A stretch of 64,000 bases of DNA from Streptomyces sp. 1331.2 (GCF_900199205.1 NZ_OBMJ01000001.1:7061001-7125000), one strand, 5' to 3'. Positions 9,001 to 18,052 are shown, numbered from the stretch's first letter. The notes: a model not told the origin generated them from the sequence alone. Made by a program: numbers and translations.

Positions 9001-9899
9001 CCACGATCGCCACCGAAGCCGAGGCGCCCGAGGCGTCGAAAGCACCCCGCCCGCGCACCCGCGCCCTCGCCGGGCGCTCCCCGCGGGACCTGCTCGGCCG
9101 CGCCGCCGTCTACCTGCTGCTCGCCGTCGCCCTCGTCACCGTCGCCTTCCCGGTGTACTACGCGGTCGCCGGCGCCTTCATGGGCCCGTCCGAACTCTCC
9201 TCCTACCCACCCGCGTTGGTGCCGCACACGGTCACCGGCCGGAACTTCTCCGGCGCCGTGGACGCGATCCCGCTGGCCCGCCAGTACGCCAACTCGGCGA
9301 TCACGGCCACCGCCATCACCCTCGCCCAGCTGTTCACCTCGGTCCTCGCCGCGTACGCCTTCGTCTTCCTGCCGCTGAAGGCGCGGGCCGCGGTGTTCGG
9401 GGTGTTCCTGGCGACGCTGATGGTCCCGTGGGAGGCGATCATCATCCCCAACTACCTGACGCTGTCCGGCTGGGGGCTCGGCAACACCTACTTCGGCCTG
9501 GTGCTGCCCTTCCTCGCCTCCGGCTTCGGCACCTTCATGCTGCGCCAGGCCTTCCGTCAGCTGCCCGGCGAACTGCGCGACGCCGCCCGGATCGACGGCG
9601 CCGGCCACTGGCGCTTCCTGTGGCGGATCGTCGTCCCGCTGAACAAGCCGGCGCTGGCGGCGCTGTCGATCTACGTCTTCCTGTCCGCCTGGAACCAGTA
9701 CTTCTGGCCGCTGATCATCACTCGCACGGCGAACATGCAGACCCTGCAGATCGGTCTCACCTCGCTGCGCGATTCGGAGATGGCCGACCCGGGGCTGATC
9801 CTGGCCGGTGTCGTGCTCTCCCTGCTGCCCACCCTCGCCCTGGTGGTCTTCGGCCAGCGGTTCATCGTCCGCGGCCTGACCGCGGGCGCCGTCCGCTGA
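8997..9899 (+). CDS. ABC transporter permease, UgpE-like
   Basis: This 300-aa second permease of the same importer has six membrane segments and the EAA loop DAARIDGAGHWRFLWRIVV. The segments LMVPWEAIIIPNYLTLSGWG and WNQYFWPLIIT match UgpE/MalG-type proteins. The ATG overlaps the preceding stop by four bases. The 71-nt gap to the binding-protein gene begins with an imperfect repeat of its own 3' end (CTGACCGCGGGCGCCGTCCGC recurs as CTCACCGCGGGCGCCGTCCGC, 20 of 21 bases). No ATPase gene follows. In Streptomyces such importers commonly share the MsiK-type ATPase encoded elsewhere. Confidence 0.9.
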   Translation: MTTIATEAEAPEASKAPRPRTRALAGRSPRDLLGRAAVYLLLAVALVTVAFPVYYAVAGAFMGPSELSSYPPALVPHTVTGRNFSGAVDAIPLARQYANSAITATAITLAQLFTSVLAAYAFVFLPLKARAAVFGVFLATLMVPWEAIIIPNYLTLSGWGLGNTYFGLVLPFLASGFGTFMLRQAFRQLPGELRDAARIDGAGHWRFLWRIVVPLNKPALAALSIYVFLSAWNQYFWPLIITRTANMQTLQIGLTSLRDSEMADPGLILAGVVLSLLPTLALVVFGQRFIVRGLTAGAVR

Positions 9900-9970
9900 C
9901 CGCTCACCGCGGGCGCCGTCCGCTGACCCGCTCCCCCCGGCCCGTCCCTCCCCACAGAGAGAGAACCCTC

Positions 9971-11368
9971 GTGAAGAAGAGTGCACGCGCGCTCGCGGCC
10001 CTGCTGGTGGCCGGCCTGACTCTGACCGCCTGCAGCTCCTCCGGTGACTCCGGTTCGGCCTCCGGTGGCTCCTCCGACGCCGCTGCGCCCGGCGCCCAGG
10101 CGCTCGACCAGGCCTCGGGCGTGACCGGTGTCGAGTTCTGGCACTCGATGACCGGCAAGAACGCCGAGGTGCTGACCGGGCTGGTCGACCAGTTCAACGC
10201 CGCGCACCAGGGCAAGATCGAGGTCAAGGCGCAGTTCCAGGGCAAGTACGACGAGCTGGTGACCAAGTACAAGGCGGCGGTGCAGCAGAAGGGCACCCCC
10301 GCGCTGGTCCAGGTCTACGACATCGGCACCCGGTTCATGATCGACTCCAGGCAGACCGTCCCGGCGCAGGCCTTCGCCGACAAGGACGGCTACCCGCTGG
10401 ACGACCTGGACGCCAACATCCGCAACTACTACTCGGTCGGCGGCAAGCTCCAGTCGATGCCGTTCAACTCCTCGATGCCGCTGCTCTACCTGAACACCGA
10501 CGCCTTCAAGGAGGCCGGCCTCGACCCGGCCCAGCCGCCCAAGGACCTCAACGAGCTGGGCGAGCTGGCGAAGAAGCTGACGAAGAAGGACGCCGACGGC
10601 AAGACCGTCCGGTACGGCTTCGGCGCCGCCATCTACGGCTGGTTCGTCGAGCAGCTGCTGGCCGAGTCCGGCACGATGTACTGCGACAACGACAACGGCC
10701 GCAGCAACAAGGCGGGCAAGGTCGTGTTCGACTCCGCCCAGGGCGCGCAGATCGTCCAGTGGTGGGCCGACCTGGTCAAGGGCGGCTACGCGGCCAACAC
10801 CGGCCGCACCACCGACGACGCCCAGGCCGCTTTCAAGGCCGGCACGGTCGCCATGCACCTGGAGTCCACCGGCGTGCTGCGCGGCTACACCGAGGCCGCG
10901 AAGTTCGGCGTCGGCACCGCGGCCTTCCCGAAGGTCACCGCCGCCGACCAGGGCGGCCCGGTGATCGGCGGCGCCTCGCTGTGGATCAGCGGCCCCGGCC
11001 ACTCCGACGCCGAGAAGCGTGCCGCCTGGGAGTTCGAGAAGTTCGTGACGGCGCCCGAGCAGCAGGCCGCCTGGCACACCGGCACCGGCTACTTCCCGGT
11101 CAACCGGAAGTCCCTGGACGACCCCAAGGACAAGGAGTGGGTGGCCAAGTACCCGCAGTTCCAGACCGCGATCGACCAGCTGAAGGCCACCAAGCCCACT
11201 TCGGCCACGGCCGGCTGCCTGCTCGGCGTGATGCCGCAGGCCCGCAAGGGCGTGGAGACCGCGATCGAGCAGACCATCGCGGGCGGCAAGACGGCCCAGC
11301 AGGCGCTGGCCGACGCGGCCAAGGAACTGCAGCCGGCGATCGAGAACTACAACAGCTCGGTCGGCTGA
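9971..11368 (+). CDS. Extracellular solute-binding lipoprotein, UgpB-like
   Basis: This 465-aa family-1 solute-binding protein begins with a lipoprotein signal (LLVAGLTLTACSSS; lipobox LTAC), so it is anchored outside the membrane. Stretches FWHSMTGKNAEVL, ALVQVYDIGT, MPFNSSMPLLYLN, GGASLWISG and TGYFPV align with E. coli UgpB, the sn-glycerol-3-phosphate receptor. Glycerophosphodiester or G3P is therefore the best guess, but sugar-binding relatives are common. The start is GTG at 9971 after AGAGAGAG. It forms an operon with the two permeases and is followed by a strong terminator. No PHO box was recognised upstream. Confidence 0.88.
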   Translation: MKKSARALAALLVAGLTLTACSSSGDSGSASGGSSDAAAPGAQALDQASGVTGVEFWHSMTGKNAEVLTGLVDQFNAAHQGKIEVKAQFQGKYDELVTKYKAAVQQKGTPALVQVYDIGTRFMIDSRQTVPAQAFADKDGYPLDDLDANIRNYYSVGGKLQSMPFNSSMPLLYLNTDAFKEAGLDPAQPPKDLNELGELAKKLTKKDADGKTVRYGFGAAIYGWFVEQLLAESGTMYCDNDNGRSNKAGKVVFDSAQGAQIVQWWADLVKGGYAANTGRTTDDAQAAFKAGTVAMHLESTGVLRGYTEAAKFGVGTAAFPKVTAADQGGPVIGGASLWISGPGHSDAEKRAAWEFEKFVTAPEQQAAWHTGTGYFPVNRKSLDDPKDKEWVAKYPQFQTAIDQLKATKPTSATAGCLLGVMPQARKGVETAIEQTIAGGKTAQQALADAAKELQPAIENYNSSVG

Positions 11369-11391
11369 CCCGCCGGACCCCTGGTCAGGCC

Positions 11392-11430
11392 GACGGCCCG
11401 CCCCGCGCCGCGTGCGCAGGGCGGGCCGTC
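11392..11430. terminator. Bidirectional terminator between ugpB and the XRE gene
   Basis: GACGGCCCGCCC (11392-11403) and GGGCGGGCCGTC (11419-11430) form a perfect 12-bp stem with a 15-nt loop, 23 nt after the ugpB stop and 5 nt from the end of the convergent XRE gene. Confidence 0.85.
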
Positions 11431-11435
11431 GCCCG

Positions 11436-11714
11436 TCAAGCCGAGAGTGCTGCGCCGTGCTCGCCGTCCTCCGGCAGCGCACAGGCGCCGGCCAGCTCGT
11501 CCAGGGAGAGGTCCAGCGCGAAGGCCAGCGCCGCGATGGTGAAGAAGGACGGCGTCGGCGCCCGGCCCGTCTCGATCTTGCGCAGCGTCTCCGCCGAGAC
11601 ACCGGCCACCGCCGCCACCTCGACCATGCTGCGCTCACCACGCGCCTCGCGCAGCAGCGCCCCGAAGCGCTCCCCACGCTCGCGCTCCCACGGGGTCAGC
11701 GGAGTCCTCACCAT
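11436..11714 (-). CDS. XRE-family helix-turn-helix protein
   Basis: This 92-aa DNA-binding protein consists almost wholly of a Cro/C1-type HTH: FGALLREARGERSMVEVAAV, AGVSAETLRKIETGRAPTPS and FFTIAALAFALDLSLDELA. The ATG at 11714 is preceded on the minus strand by TAGACT with a 7-nt gap and no Shine-Dalgarno, so the mRNA is probably leaderless. It is a stand-alone regulator; the neighbouring LppU-like gene has the same orientation, 61 nt upstream. Target and signal are unknown. Confidence 0.88.
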   Translation of the reverse strand: MVRTPLTPWERERGERFGALLREARGERSMVEVAAVAGVSAETLRKIETGRAPTPSFFTIAALAFALDLSLDELAGACALPEDGEHGAALSA

Positions 11715-11775
11715 GGGGTCGAGTCTAGGGCCTGCCCGGCAAGATCCGCCGGACAGGCCCCAGGGCCTCGTCTCT

Positions 11776-12258
11776 CTACAGCGCGGGCCAGCTGGGCAGC
11801 GGGGCCGGGCCGCCGGGCCGGTCGGCGTTGAGGGCCAGGCAGAGGACGACGATGGTGCTGCGGCGCTCCTCGCTGTAGGAGCCGAAGACCTCCTCCGGCT
11901 CCGAGTCGCACGCGTGCTTGGCGTCGCCGTCGTGGACGACCTTGGTGACCTTGAAGTCGGCGGTGGCCTTGGTGCAGTCCACGATCTCCATCTTCGGCTT
12001 GGACCCGCCGCCGCCGAGGTCGTGCACGCAGTCACCGGCCTTCGCGGCCTCCGGGTCGGACTTGCCGGCCATCCCGGCGACGACCAGGCCGCCGATGATC
12101 AGCGCGACCAGCAGGAGCGGCCCTCCGACGCGGCGGCCGATCCGGCGGAGCCGCGAGGGCTCGGCGGGGGCGGGTCGTCCGGCACCCCAGGGCTCCTGGG
12201 CGAGCGGTTCGGCAGGGGTCGGGGTTTCGTCGACGGGGGCGGTCGGCGGGGTCGTCAC
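11776..12258 (-). CDS. LppU/SCO3897-like membrane-anchored protein
   Basis: This 160-aa protein has a proline-rich cytoplasmic N-terminus (residues 1-35), a basic segment, one membrane helix (PLLLVALIIGGLVVAGMAG, about 46-64) and an extracellular domain of about 95 residues. That domain holds paired cysteines (AGDCVHDLG, VDCTKATADFKV, HACDSE, VVLCL), as in actinobacterial LppU/SCO3897 proteins of unknown function. The start is GTG at 12258 after AAGGA. The cysteines probably form disulfides outside the cell. The name is a family resemblance only. Confidence 0.6.
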   Translation of the reverse strand: MTTPPTAPVDETPTPAEPLAQEPWGAGRPAPAEPSRLRRIGRRVGGPLLLVALIIGGLVVAGMAGKSDPEAAKAGDCVHDLGGGGSKPKMEIVDCTKATADFKVTKVVHDGDAKHACDSEPEEVFGSYSEERRSTIVVLCLALNADRPGGPAPLPSWPAL

Positions 12259-12400
12259 GTGGATTCCTTGCAGTCAGATCATCAGCTTGCGCCGCCGAAC
12301 ACTAGCGGATCGCGAGCCGACCGAGCGCCACATATTCCCTGGTCGGCAGCGTGCGGCCGCCGCGTCCCTCCCCGAAGGTGACCCTTCGCCGGTCCTGCCG

Positions 12401-12443
12401 GATGGTGATTTAACACCATCGACCGTGATACAAATACCGGTAT
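12401..12443 (+). promoter_or_regulatory. Two dyads in an AT-rich island before map
   Basis: GATGGTG-ATTTAA-CACCATC (12401-12420) is a perfect inverted repeat, and ATACCGGTAT (12434-12443) a perfect 10-bp palindrome. Both lie in the most AT-rich stretch nearby, in the divergent interval between the LppU-like gene and map. They look like operators overlapping the map promoter (TATAAG at 12441). The binding proteins are unknown; a GntR-type factor would suit the first dyad. Confidence 0.5.
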
Positions 12444-12472
12444 AAGAATTGGATCCAGGGGAGTGATTGACC

Positions 12473-13240
12473 ATGGTCGAACTCAAGTCGGACGCCGCCC
12501 TCGACGCGATGCGCGAAGCCGGGCGGGTGGTGGCCGACGCGCTGGCCGCTGCGGAGGAGGCGGCGGCCGTCGGAGTCAGCCTGCTAGAGCTGGACGAGGT
12601 GGCGCGGGGCGTGCTGACGGCGGCCGGGGCGGGATCGCCGTTCCTCGGCTACCGGCCGTCCTTCGCGCCCGTCCCGTTCCCCGCCGTCATCTGCGCCTCC
12701 GTCAACGACGCCGTCGTGCACGGCATCCCGGACGGCTACCGGCTGCGCGACGGTGACCTGGTGAGCATCGACTGCGGTGCGGTCCTGGACGGTTGGGCCG
12801 GTGACGCCGCCGTCAGCTTCACCGTCGGCACCGCCCGCCCCGAGGACACCGCCCTGATCGAGGACGCCCGGCGCGCCCTGGAGGCCGGCATCGCCGCCGC
12901 CGTGGTCGGCAACCGGATCGGCGACATCGCTCACGCCATCGGCACCGTCGCCCGCGCCGGGCGCTACGGCATGCCGGAAGGCTACGGCGGGCACGGCATC
13001 GGCCGCAGCATGCACGAGGACCCGCACGTGCCCAACGAGGGCCGCCCGGGCCGGGGTTACCCGCTGCGCCCGGGCCTGGTGCTGGCCATCGAGCCGATGC
13101 TGATCGCCGGCGGCCGGGACCAGTACCGCACCGACCCGGACGGCTGGACCCTGCGCACCAGTGACGGCAGCCGGGCCGCGCACGTCGAGCACACGGTGGC
13201 CATCACCGAGGACGGCCCCCGCATCCTCACCCTCCGCTGA
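12473..13240 (+). CDS. map: Type I methionine aminopeptidase
   Basis: This 255-aa dinuclear metalloenzyme removes the initiator Met from nascent proteins. Metal ligands are recognisable in SIDCGAVLDGWAGDAAVSF (the Asp pair), GGHGIGRSMHEDP (His), LAIEPML (Glu) and HVEHTVAITEDG (Glu). The length matches the catalytic domain alone. The ATG at 12473 has AGGGGAG upstream; an in-frame TTG two codons earlier is less likely. It lies outside the ribosomal-protein cluster where the main actinobacterial copy usually sits, so it is probably an accessory paralogue. The two dyads upstream suggest conditional expression. Confidence 0.93.
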   Translation: MVELKSDAALDAMREAGRVVADALAAAEEAAAVGVSLLELDEVARGVLTAAGAGSPFLGYRPSFAPVPFPAVICASVNDAVVHGIPDGYRLRDGDLVSIDCGAVLDGWAGDAAVSFTVGTARPEDTALIEDARRALEAGIAAAVVGNRIGDIAHAIGTVARAGRYGMPEGYGGHGIGRSMHEDPHVPNEGRPGRGYPLRPGLVLAIEPMLIAGGRDQYRTDPDGWTLRTSDGSRAAHVEHTVAITEDGPRILTLR

Positions 13241-13309
13241 ACGTCCCGTCGCCCGATCCGGGGATCGAAGGCGCCGCTGCCGGCCGCACTGCCGGAGCGA
13301 CGTCGTGCA

Positions 13310-13360
13310 GTGACGTCCCGCAGTGACGTCCCGCAGCGACGCATCGGGGTGACGTCCCGG
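13310..13360 (+). repeat. GTGACGTCCC short tandem repeats
   Basis: GTGACGTCCCGCA occurs at 13310 and 13323 (13-nt period), with a third core GTGACGTCCCG near 13350 and a related GGGTGACGCA just after. The repeats end about 50 nt before the thioesterase start and so lie upstream of, or around, its promoter. Confidence 0.6.
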
Positions 13361-13413
13361 GGGTGACGCAGGACACGAGGTGGCGCCCCGCCGCCCGGAG
13401 TACCGTGCGGGGC

Positions 13414-13839
13414 ATGAACGATCAGGACTTCACCACCCGCATCACCGTCCGCGGGTACGAGACCGACACGCAGGGCCACCTCAACCAGGCCGTCTACCTC
13501 CAGTACGCCGAGCACGCCCGCTGGGAGTACCTGCAGGCGGCCGGGATCCGCCAGGCCGACCTGGTCGCGAAGGGCGTGGGCCCGGTCGTCCTGGAGACCA
13601 CGGTCAAGTACCTGCGGGAGCTGCGCGCGGGCGACTCGGTGGACGTCAGCTGCTCGTTCGCCTGGCGCGACGGCAAGACCTTCCAGGTGGTGCAGCGGCT
13701 GGTCCGCGAGGATGGCGTGCTGGCCGCCGAGATCACCGGGGTCGGCGGCATCCTCGACCTGGCCGAACGCCGGCTGGTCGCCGACCCGCGCGAGCCGCTG
13801 CGCGCCCTCGCCTCCGACCCGGCCGTGCTCGGCCTCTGA
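13414..13839 (+). CDS. Acyl-CoA thioesterase, 4HBT hot-dog fold
   Basis: This 141-aa hot-dog protein shows the 4-hydroxybenzoyl-CoA thioesterase pattern: YETDTQGHLNQAVYLQYAEHAR, with the catalytic Asp and the GH(L/V)N turn, then the strand LETTVKYLRELRAGDSVDV. It would hydrolyse a small acyl-CoA in the cytosol. The substrate is unknown. The ATG at 13414 is preceded by TACCGT with a 7-nt gap and no Shine-Dalgarno, so the mRNA is probably leaderless. It is monocistronic, between map and a secreted peptidase. Confidence 0.88.
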   Translation: MNDQDFTTRITVRGYETDTQGHLNQAVYLQYAEHARWEYLQAAGIRQADLVAKGVGPVVLETTVKYLRELRAGDSVDVSCSFAWRDGKTFQVVQRLVREDGVLAAEITGVGGILDLAERRLVADPREPLRALASDPAVLGL

Positions 13840-13977
13840 CGTCCCGTCCGGACGCTCCCACCCGCCGGAGGCCGCACCCGGATGCGGCCTCCACCCGGTG
13901 GGCGGGGGATTACCCCACCCCCGACCGGCCTGCTGCCCGGATGGGTCCAAGTCCCCTGCCCCAGCAGACTCTTGGGC

Positions 13978-15480
13978 ATGCCGAAGAACACGATCACCGC
14001 AGCCGCCGCCACCGCGGCCGCCGCCCTCGCCGTCACCGCGCTGACCGCTCTGCCTGCCGCCGCCGACGCACCGAACCCGGCCAAGGACCGCCTCGCCTGG
14101 TCCGCCTGCGAGGGGAAGGCCGACCCGCGCCAACAGTGCGCCACCGTCACCGTCCCGCTGGACTACCGCGACCCGCACGGCGAGCAGATCACGCTCGCGA
14201 TCTCCCGCATCCCCGCCGCGAAGCCGAGCCTGCGCCACGGCGTCCTGCTCACCATCCCCGGCGGACCGGGCGGTTCCGGCCTGGACATCCCCGGCAACGC
14301 CGCCAAGCGCCTCCCGCAGTCCGTGCTCGACCGCTTCGACCTGGTCGGCTTCGACCCGCGGGGCGTCGGCCGCTCCACCCCGGTCAGCTGCGAGCTCGAC
14401 CGCTCCGACCTGGCGATGGTCAAGCTGCGCCCCTGGCCGGCCGCCGACGGCTCGATCGACGGGAACCTCGCCTACGAGCACCGCATCGCCGAGACCTGCG
14501 CCCGCAACGGCGGCCCGGTGCTGCGCAGCATCTCCACCGCCAACGAGGCCCGCGACATCGACAGCCTCCGCCGGGCCCTCGGCGAGCGCCGCCTCTCCGC
14601 CTGGGGCACCTCGTACGGGACCTACGCAGGCGCCGTCTACGCCACCATGTTCCCCGAGCGGACCGACCGGATCGTGCTGGACAGCAACGACAACCCGGAC
14701 CCGACCCGGGTGGAGCGCAACTGGCTCGCCGCCTTCGGCCAGGGCGTCGAGGACCGGTTCCCCGACTTCGCCACGTGGGCCTCCGCGCCCGGCAATCCGG
14801 ACCGGGTCGCGGACACCCCCGAGGAGGTCCGCCCGCTCTTCCTCGACCTCGCCACCCGCCTCGACCGCACGCCGCTGCCCTGGCCGGGCGCCGATCCGGC
14901 CGAGCTGAACGGCAACGTGCTGCGCGAGACCATGCTGCAGAGCCTGTACGCGGACGCCAAGTTCCCCGACCTGGCCCGGCTGATGCTGGCGGGCCTCGGC
15001 CGCCGCCCGCTGCCCGCCCCGGCGGCGCTGCCCGAGCAGGCCGTGCCGGCCGTGCAGAACACCGTCGCGGTCTCGGTCGGCACCCTGTGCAACGACGTCA
15101 CGTGGCCCGCCGACCCGGCCGGGTACGCCAAGGACGTCGCCGCCGACCGGGCCGCCCACCCGCTCACCGCGGGCATGCCGGTGAACGTGATGCCCTGCGC
15201 CTTCTGGCCGTTCGCGCCCGCCGAGCCGGCCGTGCCGGTGACCGACCGCGGCCCGGCGAACGTCCTGCTGGCCCAGAACCTGCGGGACGTCGCCACCCCG
15301 TACCGGGGCGCGCTCAAGCTGCGCGCCGCGTTCGGGGACCGGGCCCGGATGGTGACGGTGGACTCCGGCGGCCACGACGTCTACCGCGCCAACGGGAACG
15401 CCTGCGGCGACGCGGTGGTGACGGACTACCTGGTCACCGGTCGGCGCCCGGCCCAGGACGTCTTCTGCCCGGCGGAGTGA
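13978..15480 (+). CDS. Secreted alpha/beta-hydrolase peptidase (tripeptidyl aminopeptidase type)
   Basis: This 500-aa exported serine peptidase resembles Streptomyces tripeptidyl/prolyl aminopeptidases. A signal peptide (residues 1-30, ending PAAADA) precedes an alpha/beta-hydrolase fold with the oxyanion segment LTIPGGPGGSGLD, FDPRGVGRS, the nucleophile elbow GTSYGTYAG and a C-terminal TAP-like domain with the catalytic His in VDSGGHDVYRANG. Cysteines near both ends probably form disulfides. The ATG follows CAGACT with a 7-nt gap, suggesting leaderless transcription. It probably trims extracellular peptides. Confidence 0.9.
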   Translation: MPKNTITAAAATAAAALAVTALTALPAAADAPNPAKDRLAWSACEGKADPRQQCATVTVPLDYRDPHGEQITLAISRIPAAKPSLRHGVLLTIPGGPGGSGLDIPGNAAKRLPQSVLDRFDLVGFDPRGVGRSTPVSCELDRSDLAMVKLRPWPAADGSIDGNLAYEHRIAETCARNGGPVLRSISTANEARDIDSLRRALGERRLSAWGTSYGTYAGAVYATMFPERTDRIVLDSNDNPDPTRVERNWLAAFGQGVEDRFPDFATWASAPGNPDRVADTPEEVRPLFLDLATRLDRTPLPWPGADPAELNGNVLRETMLQSLYADAKFPDLARLMLAGLGRRPLPAPAALPEQAVPAVQNTVAVSVGTLCNDVTWPADPAGYAKDVAADRAAHPLTAGMPVNVMPCAFWPFAPAEPAVPVTDRGPANVLLAQNLRDVATPYRGALKLRAAFGDRARMVTVDSGGHDVYRANGNACGDAVVTDYLVTGRRPAQDVFCPAE

Positions 15481-15500
15481 GCGCCCGCTGAGCGTTCTCC

Positions 15501-15549
15501 GAGTACCGGCGAGGAGTACCGGTTCGGAGTACCGGTGAGGAGTGCCGGC
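15501..15549 (+). repeat. GAGTACCGG direct repeats after the peptidase gene
   Basis: GAGTACCGG recurs three times, with a fourth variant GAGTGCCGG, separated by short GGCGAG, TTCG and TGAG linkers. It starts 20 nt after the peptidase stop. The core TACCGGTA-like symmetry lets neighbouring copies pair, so it may serve as a diffuse terminator. Confidence 0.6.
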
Positions 15550-15719
15550 CGGGGGCGCCACCCGGCACGCGGGGGCAACAGGCCGTGGACGAACGGCCCT
15601 TGCTCCTGCGTGCACGTCCGTTCGACCCTCGTGAATGAGTCGAATCTGTCGCGATTTTGTGACAATCCTTCGCCAACACCCGCCCCACGCAGGGTGTTCA
15701 CGGCCGTAATGTTCGATCT

Positions 15720-18023
15720 ATGTCACCGAAGAGCCGCATACCCGCCCCGGATCCGGGCGACACCTGGGTGCCCCGCCCGAGGCGCCGTGAGACTCCGCTC
15801 GGATTGCTGGGCCACGCGGCCAAGTTCCTCGGTGCCAGCGTGCTCGGCGGGGTCCTGTTGGCGGGCGTGGTCCTCCCGGCGGCCGGCGCGGTCGGGCTCG
15901 GCGCCAAGAGCGGCGCCGAGGGCTTCGAGAACATCCCCGACGACTTCAAGACCCCGCCGCTCACCCAGGCCACCCAGATCTTCGACGCCAAGGGCGGCCT
16001 GATCGCCAAGGTCTACGAGCGCGACCGCACCGTCCTCACCGCCGAGCAGATGTCCCCGCTGATCCGCCAGGCGCAGGTGGACATCGAGGACGCCCGCTTC
16101 TACGAGCACGGCGCCGTCGACCTCAAGGGCATCCTGCGGGCCATCACCAAGAACGCCGAGAGCGGCGCCACCGTGCAGGGCGCCTCCACCCTGACCCAGC
16201 AGTACGTCAAGAACGTCAACGTGGAGAAGGCCGGCGACGACCCGGAGGCGGTGCGCGAGGCGCAGCGCAAGACGCTCGGCCGCAAGATCCAGGAACTCCG
16301 GTACGCCATCAAGCTGGAGGAGGACCTGACCAAGGAGCAGATCCTCACCAACTACCTCAACATCACCTTCTACGGCCACCAGGCCTACGGCATCCAGGCC
16401 GCCTCCCAGCGCTACTTCAGCAAGGACGCCAAGGACCTCACCCTGCCCGAGGCGGCGATGCTCGCCGGGCTGGTGCAGAACCCGTCGCAGTACGACCCGA
16501 AGCTGCACCCGGTGGCCGCGCAGAAGCGCCGCGACACCGTCCTCGACAAGATGGTGGAGAGCAAGCACATCACCGCGGCGCAGGCCAAGGAGGCCAAGGC
16601 CGCCCCGCTTGGCCTCAACTACCGGGACCCGCAGAACGGTTGCATCACCGCCAAGGCCGGCATGGGCTTCTTCTGCGACTACGTGCGGCACGTGGTCAAG
16701 CAGGACCCGGCCTTCGGCAAGAGCGCGGCCGAGCGCAAGAAGCTGTGGGACACCGGCGGCCTGAACATCTACACCACCCTGGACCCGGACAAGCAGGCCG
16801 CCGCCCAGAACGCCGTCTCCACCCAGGTGTTCGTCACCGACCCGGTCTCCGCGGCGATGACGATGGTCGAGCCCGGCACCGGCAACATCCTGGCGATGGC
16901 GCAGACCCGCCCGTACGGCCTGGCCAAGGAGAAGAACGAGACCGTCGTCAACTACAACGTGGACGCGGCGATGGGGGGTGGCATCGGCTTCCAGCCCGGC
17001 TCCAACTTCAAGCCGATCGTGGCCGCCGCCGCCCTGGAGGCCGGCCTGCCGTCCACCCAGCGCTACGACTCGCCCAACCGCATGGACTGGCCGACGATGA
17101 AGACCTGCGACGGCACCTGGAAGAACCTCAGCAAGGGCAAGACGGGCGGGACGATCCCCAACGAGTCCGAGAAGGAGAAGGGCCCGTACGAGCTCAAGCA
17201 GGCGATGGCGCTCTCCGTGAACACCTACTTCGTGCAGATGGAGCAGGAGATCGGGCTCTGCGCGGTCAAGCAGATGGCCGACAAGCTGGGCGTGGCCGGC
17301 AAGGCGGACGGCTCGCCGCTGCAGGAGGTGCCCGCGCTCGGCCTCGGCACCCAGGAGGTCAGCCCGCTGACCATGGCCAACGTGTACGCGACCTTCGCCG
17401 CCCGCGGGACCTACTGCGCGCCGGTGGCGATCAGCCGGATCAGCACGGTGGACGGCAAGGACGTGCCGGTGCCGCCGGCCCGGTGCAGCCAGGCGATGTC
17501 CGAGGACACCGCCGACGTGATCAACACCGTGCTGCTCGGGGTGACCGAGAAGGGCGGCACCGCGCGCGACCTCGGCCTGGACGACCGCCGCCAGATCGCG
17601 GGCAAGACCGGTACCACGGACGAGAAGAAGTCGGCCTGGTTCACCGGCTACACGGGCAACCTGGCCGGCTCGGTCTGGCTCGGCAGCCCGGGCACCAAGG
17701 TGCCGATGCGCAACATCCGGATCGGCGGCAAGTACCAGGCCGAGGTGTTCGGCGCGACCGGCCCGGGGCCGATCTGGCAGCAGGCGATGAGCGACGCCGT
17801 CCGGGACCTGCCGGAGAAGGACTTCGCCACCGTCTACATCCCGGACCCGCCCAAGCGCGACCCCAACTGCACCACCGCCGGCGGCTCCCCGAGCTCGGTC
17901 ACCTGCACCGGCGCCCCGGCCACGGGCGGCCCGGGCACCAACGGGAACACCGGCCGGCCGCGCGGCACCGACGCCACCGGCCGCTCCGCTCCCTCCACCC
18001 CGGCGGACCCCGAGGACCAGTGA
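15720..18023 (+). CDS. Bifunctional transglycosylase/transpeptidase penicillin-binding protein
   Basis: This 767-aa class A PBP polymerises and cross-links peptidoglycan. It has a cytoplasmic Arg-rich tail and one membrane helix (about 38-60). The GT51 domain carries the catalytic Glu in IEDARFYEHGAVD (about E123; the usual HGG reads HGA). The transpeptidase domain has SxxK in QPGSNFKPI (about S428), SVN near 499 and KTGTT near 629. A disordered Pro/Gly/Thr tail rich in NTGRPRGTD follows. TAATGT lies 7 nt before the ATG with no Shine-Dalgarno, so the mRNA may be leaderless. It is a single gene with an excellent terminator 30 nt downstream. Confidence 0.93.
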   Translation: MSPKSRIPAPDPGDTWVPRPRRRETPLGLLGHAAKFLGASVLGGVLLAGVVLPAAGAVGLGAKSGAEGFENIPDDFKTPPLTQATQIFDAKGGLIAKVYERDRTVLTAEQMSPLIRQAQVDIEDARFYEHGAVDLKGILRAITKNAESGATVQGASTLTQQYVKNVNVEKAGDDPEAVREAQRKTLGRKIQELRYAIKLEEDLTKEQILTNYLNITFYGHQAYGIQAASQRYFSKDAKDLTLPEAAMLAGLVQNPSQYDPKLHPVAAQKRRDTVLDKMVESKHITAAQAKEAKAAPLGLNYRDPQNGCITAKAGMGFFCDYVRHVVKQDPAFGKSAAERKKLWDTGGLNIYTTLDPDKQAAAQNAVSTQVFVTDPVSAAMTMVEPGTGNILAMAQTRPYGLAKEKNETVVNYNVDAAMGGGIGFQPGSNFKPIVAAAALEAGLPSTQRYDSPNRMDWPTMKTCDGTWKNLSKGKTGGTIPNESEKEKGPYELKQAMALSVNTYFVQMEQEIGLCAVKQMADKLGVAGKADGSPLQEVPALGLGTQEVSPLTMANVYATFAARGTYCAPVAISRISTVDGKDVPVPPARCSQAMSEDTADVINTVLLGVTEKGGTARDLGLDDRRQIAGKTGTTDEKKSAWFTGYTGNLAGSVWLGSPGTKVPMRNIRIGGKYQAEVFGATGPGPIWQQAMSDAVRDLPEKDFATVYIPDPPKRDPNCTTAGGSPSSVTCTGAPATGGPGTNGNTGRPRGTDATGRSAPSTPADPEDQ

Positions 18024-18052
18024 GCCCGGGGGACCGGTGAACTCCTCCTGAC

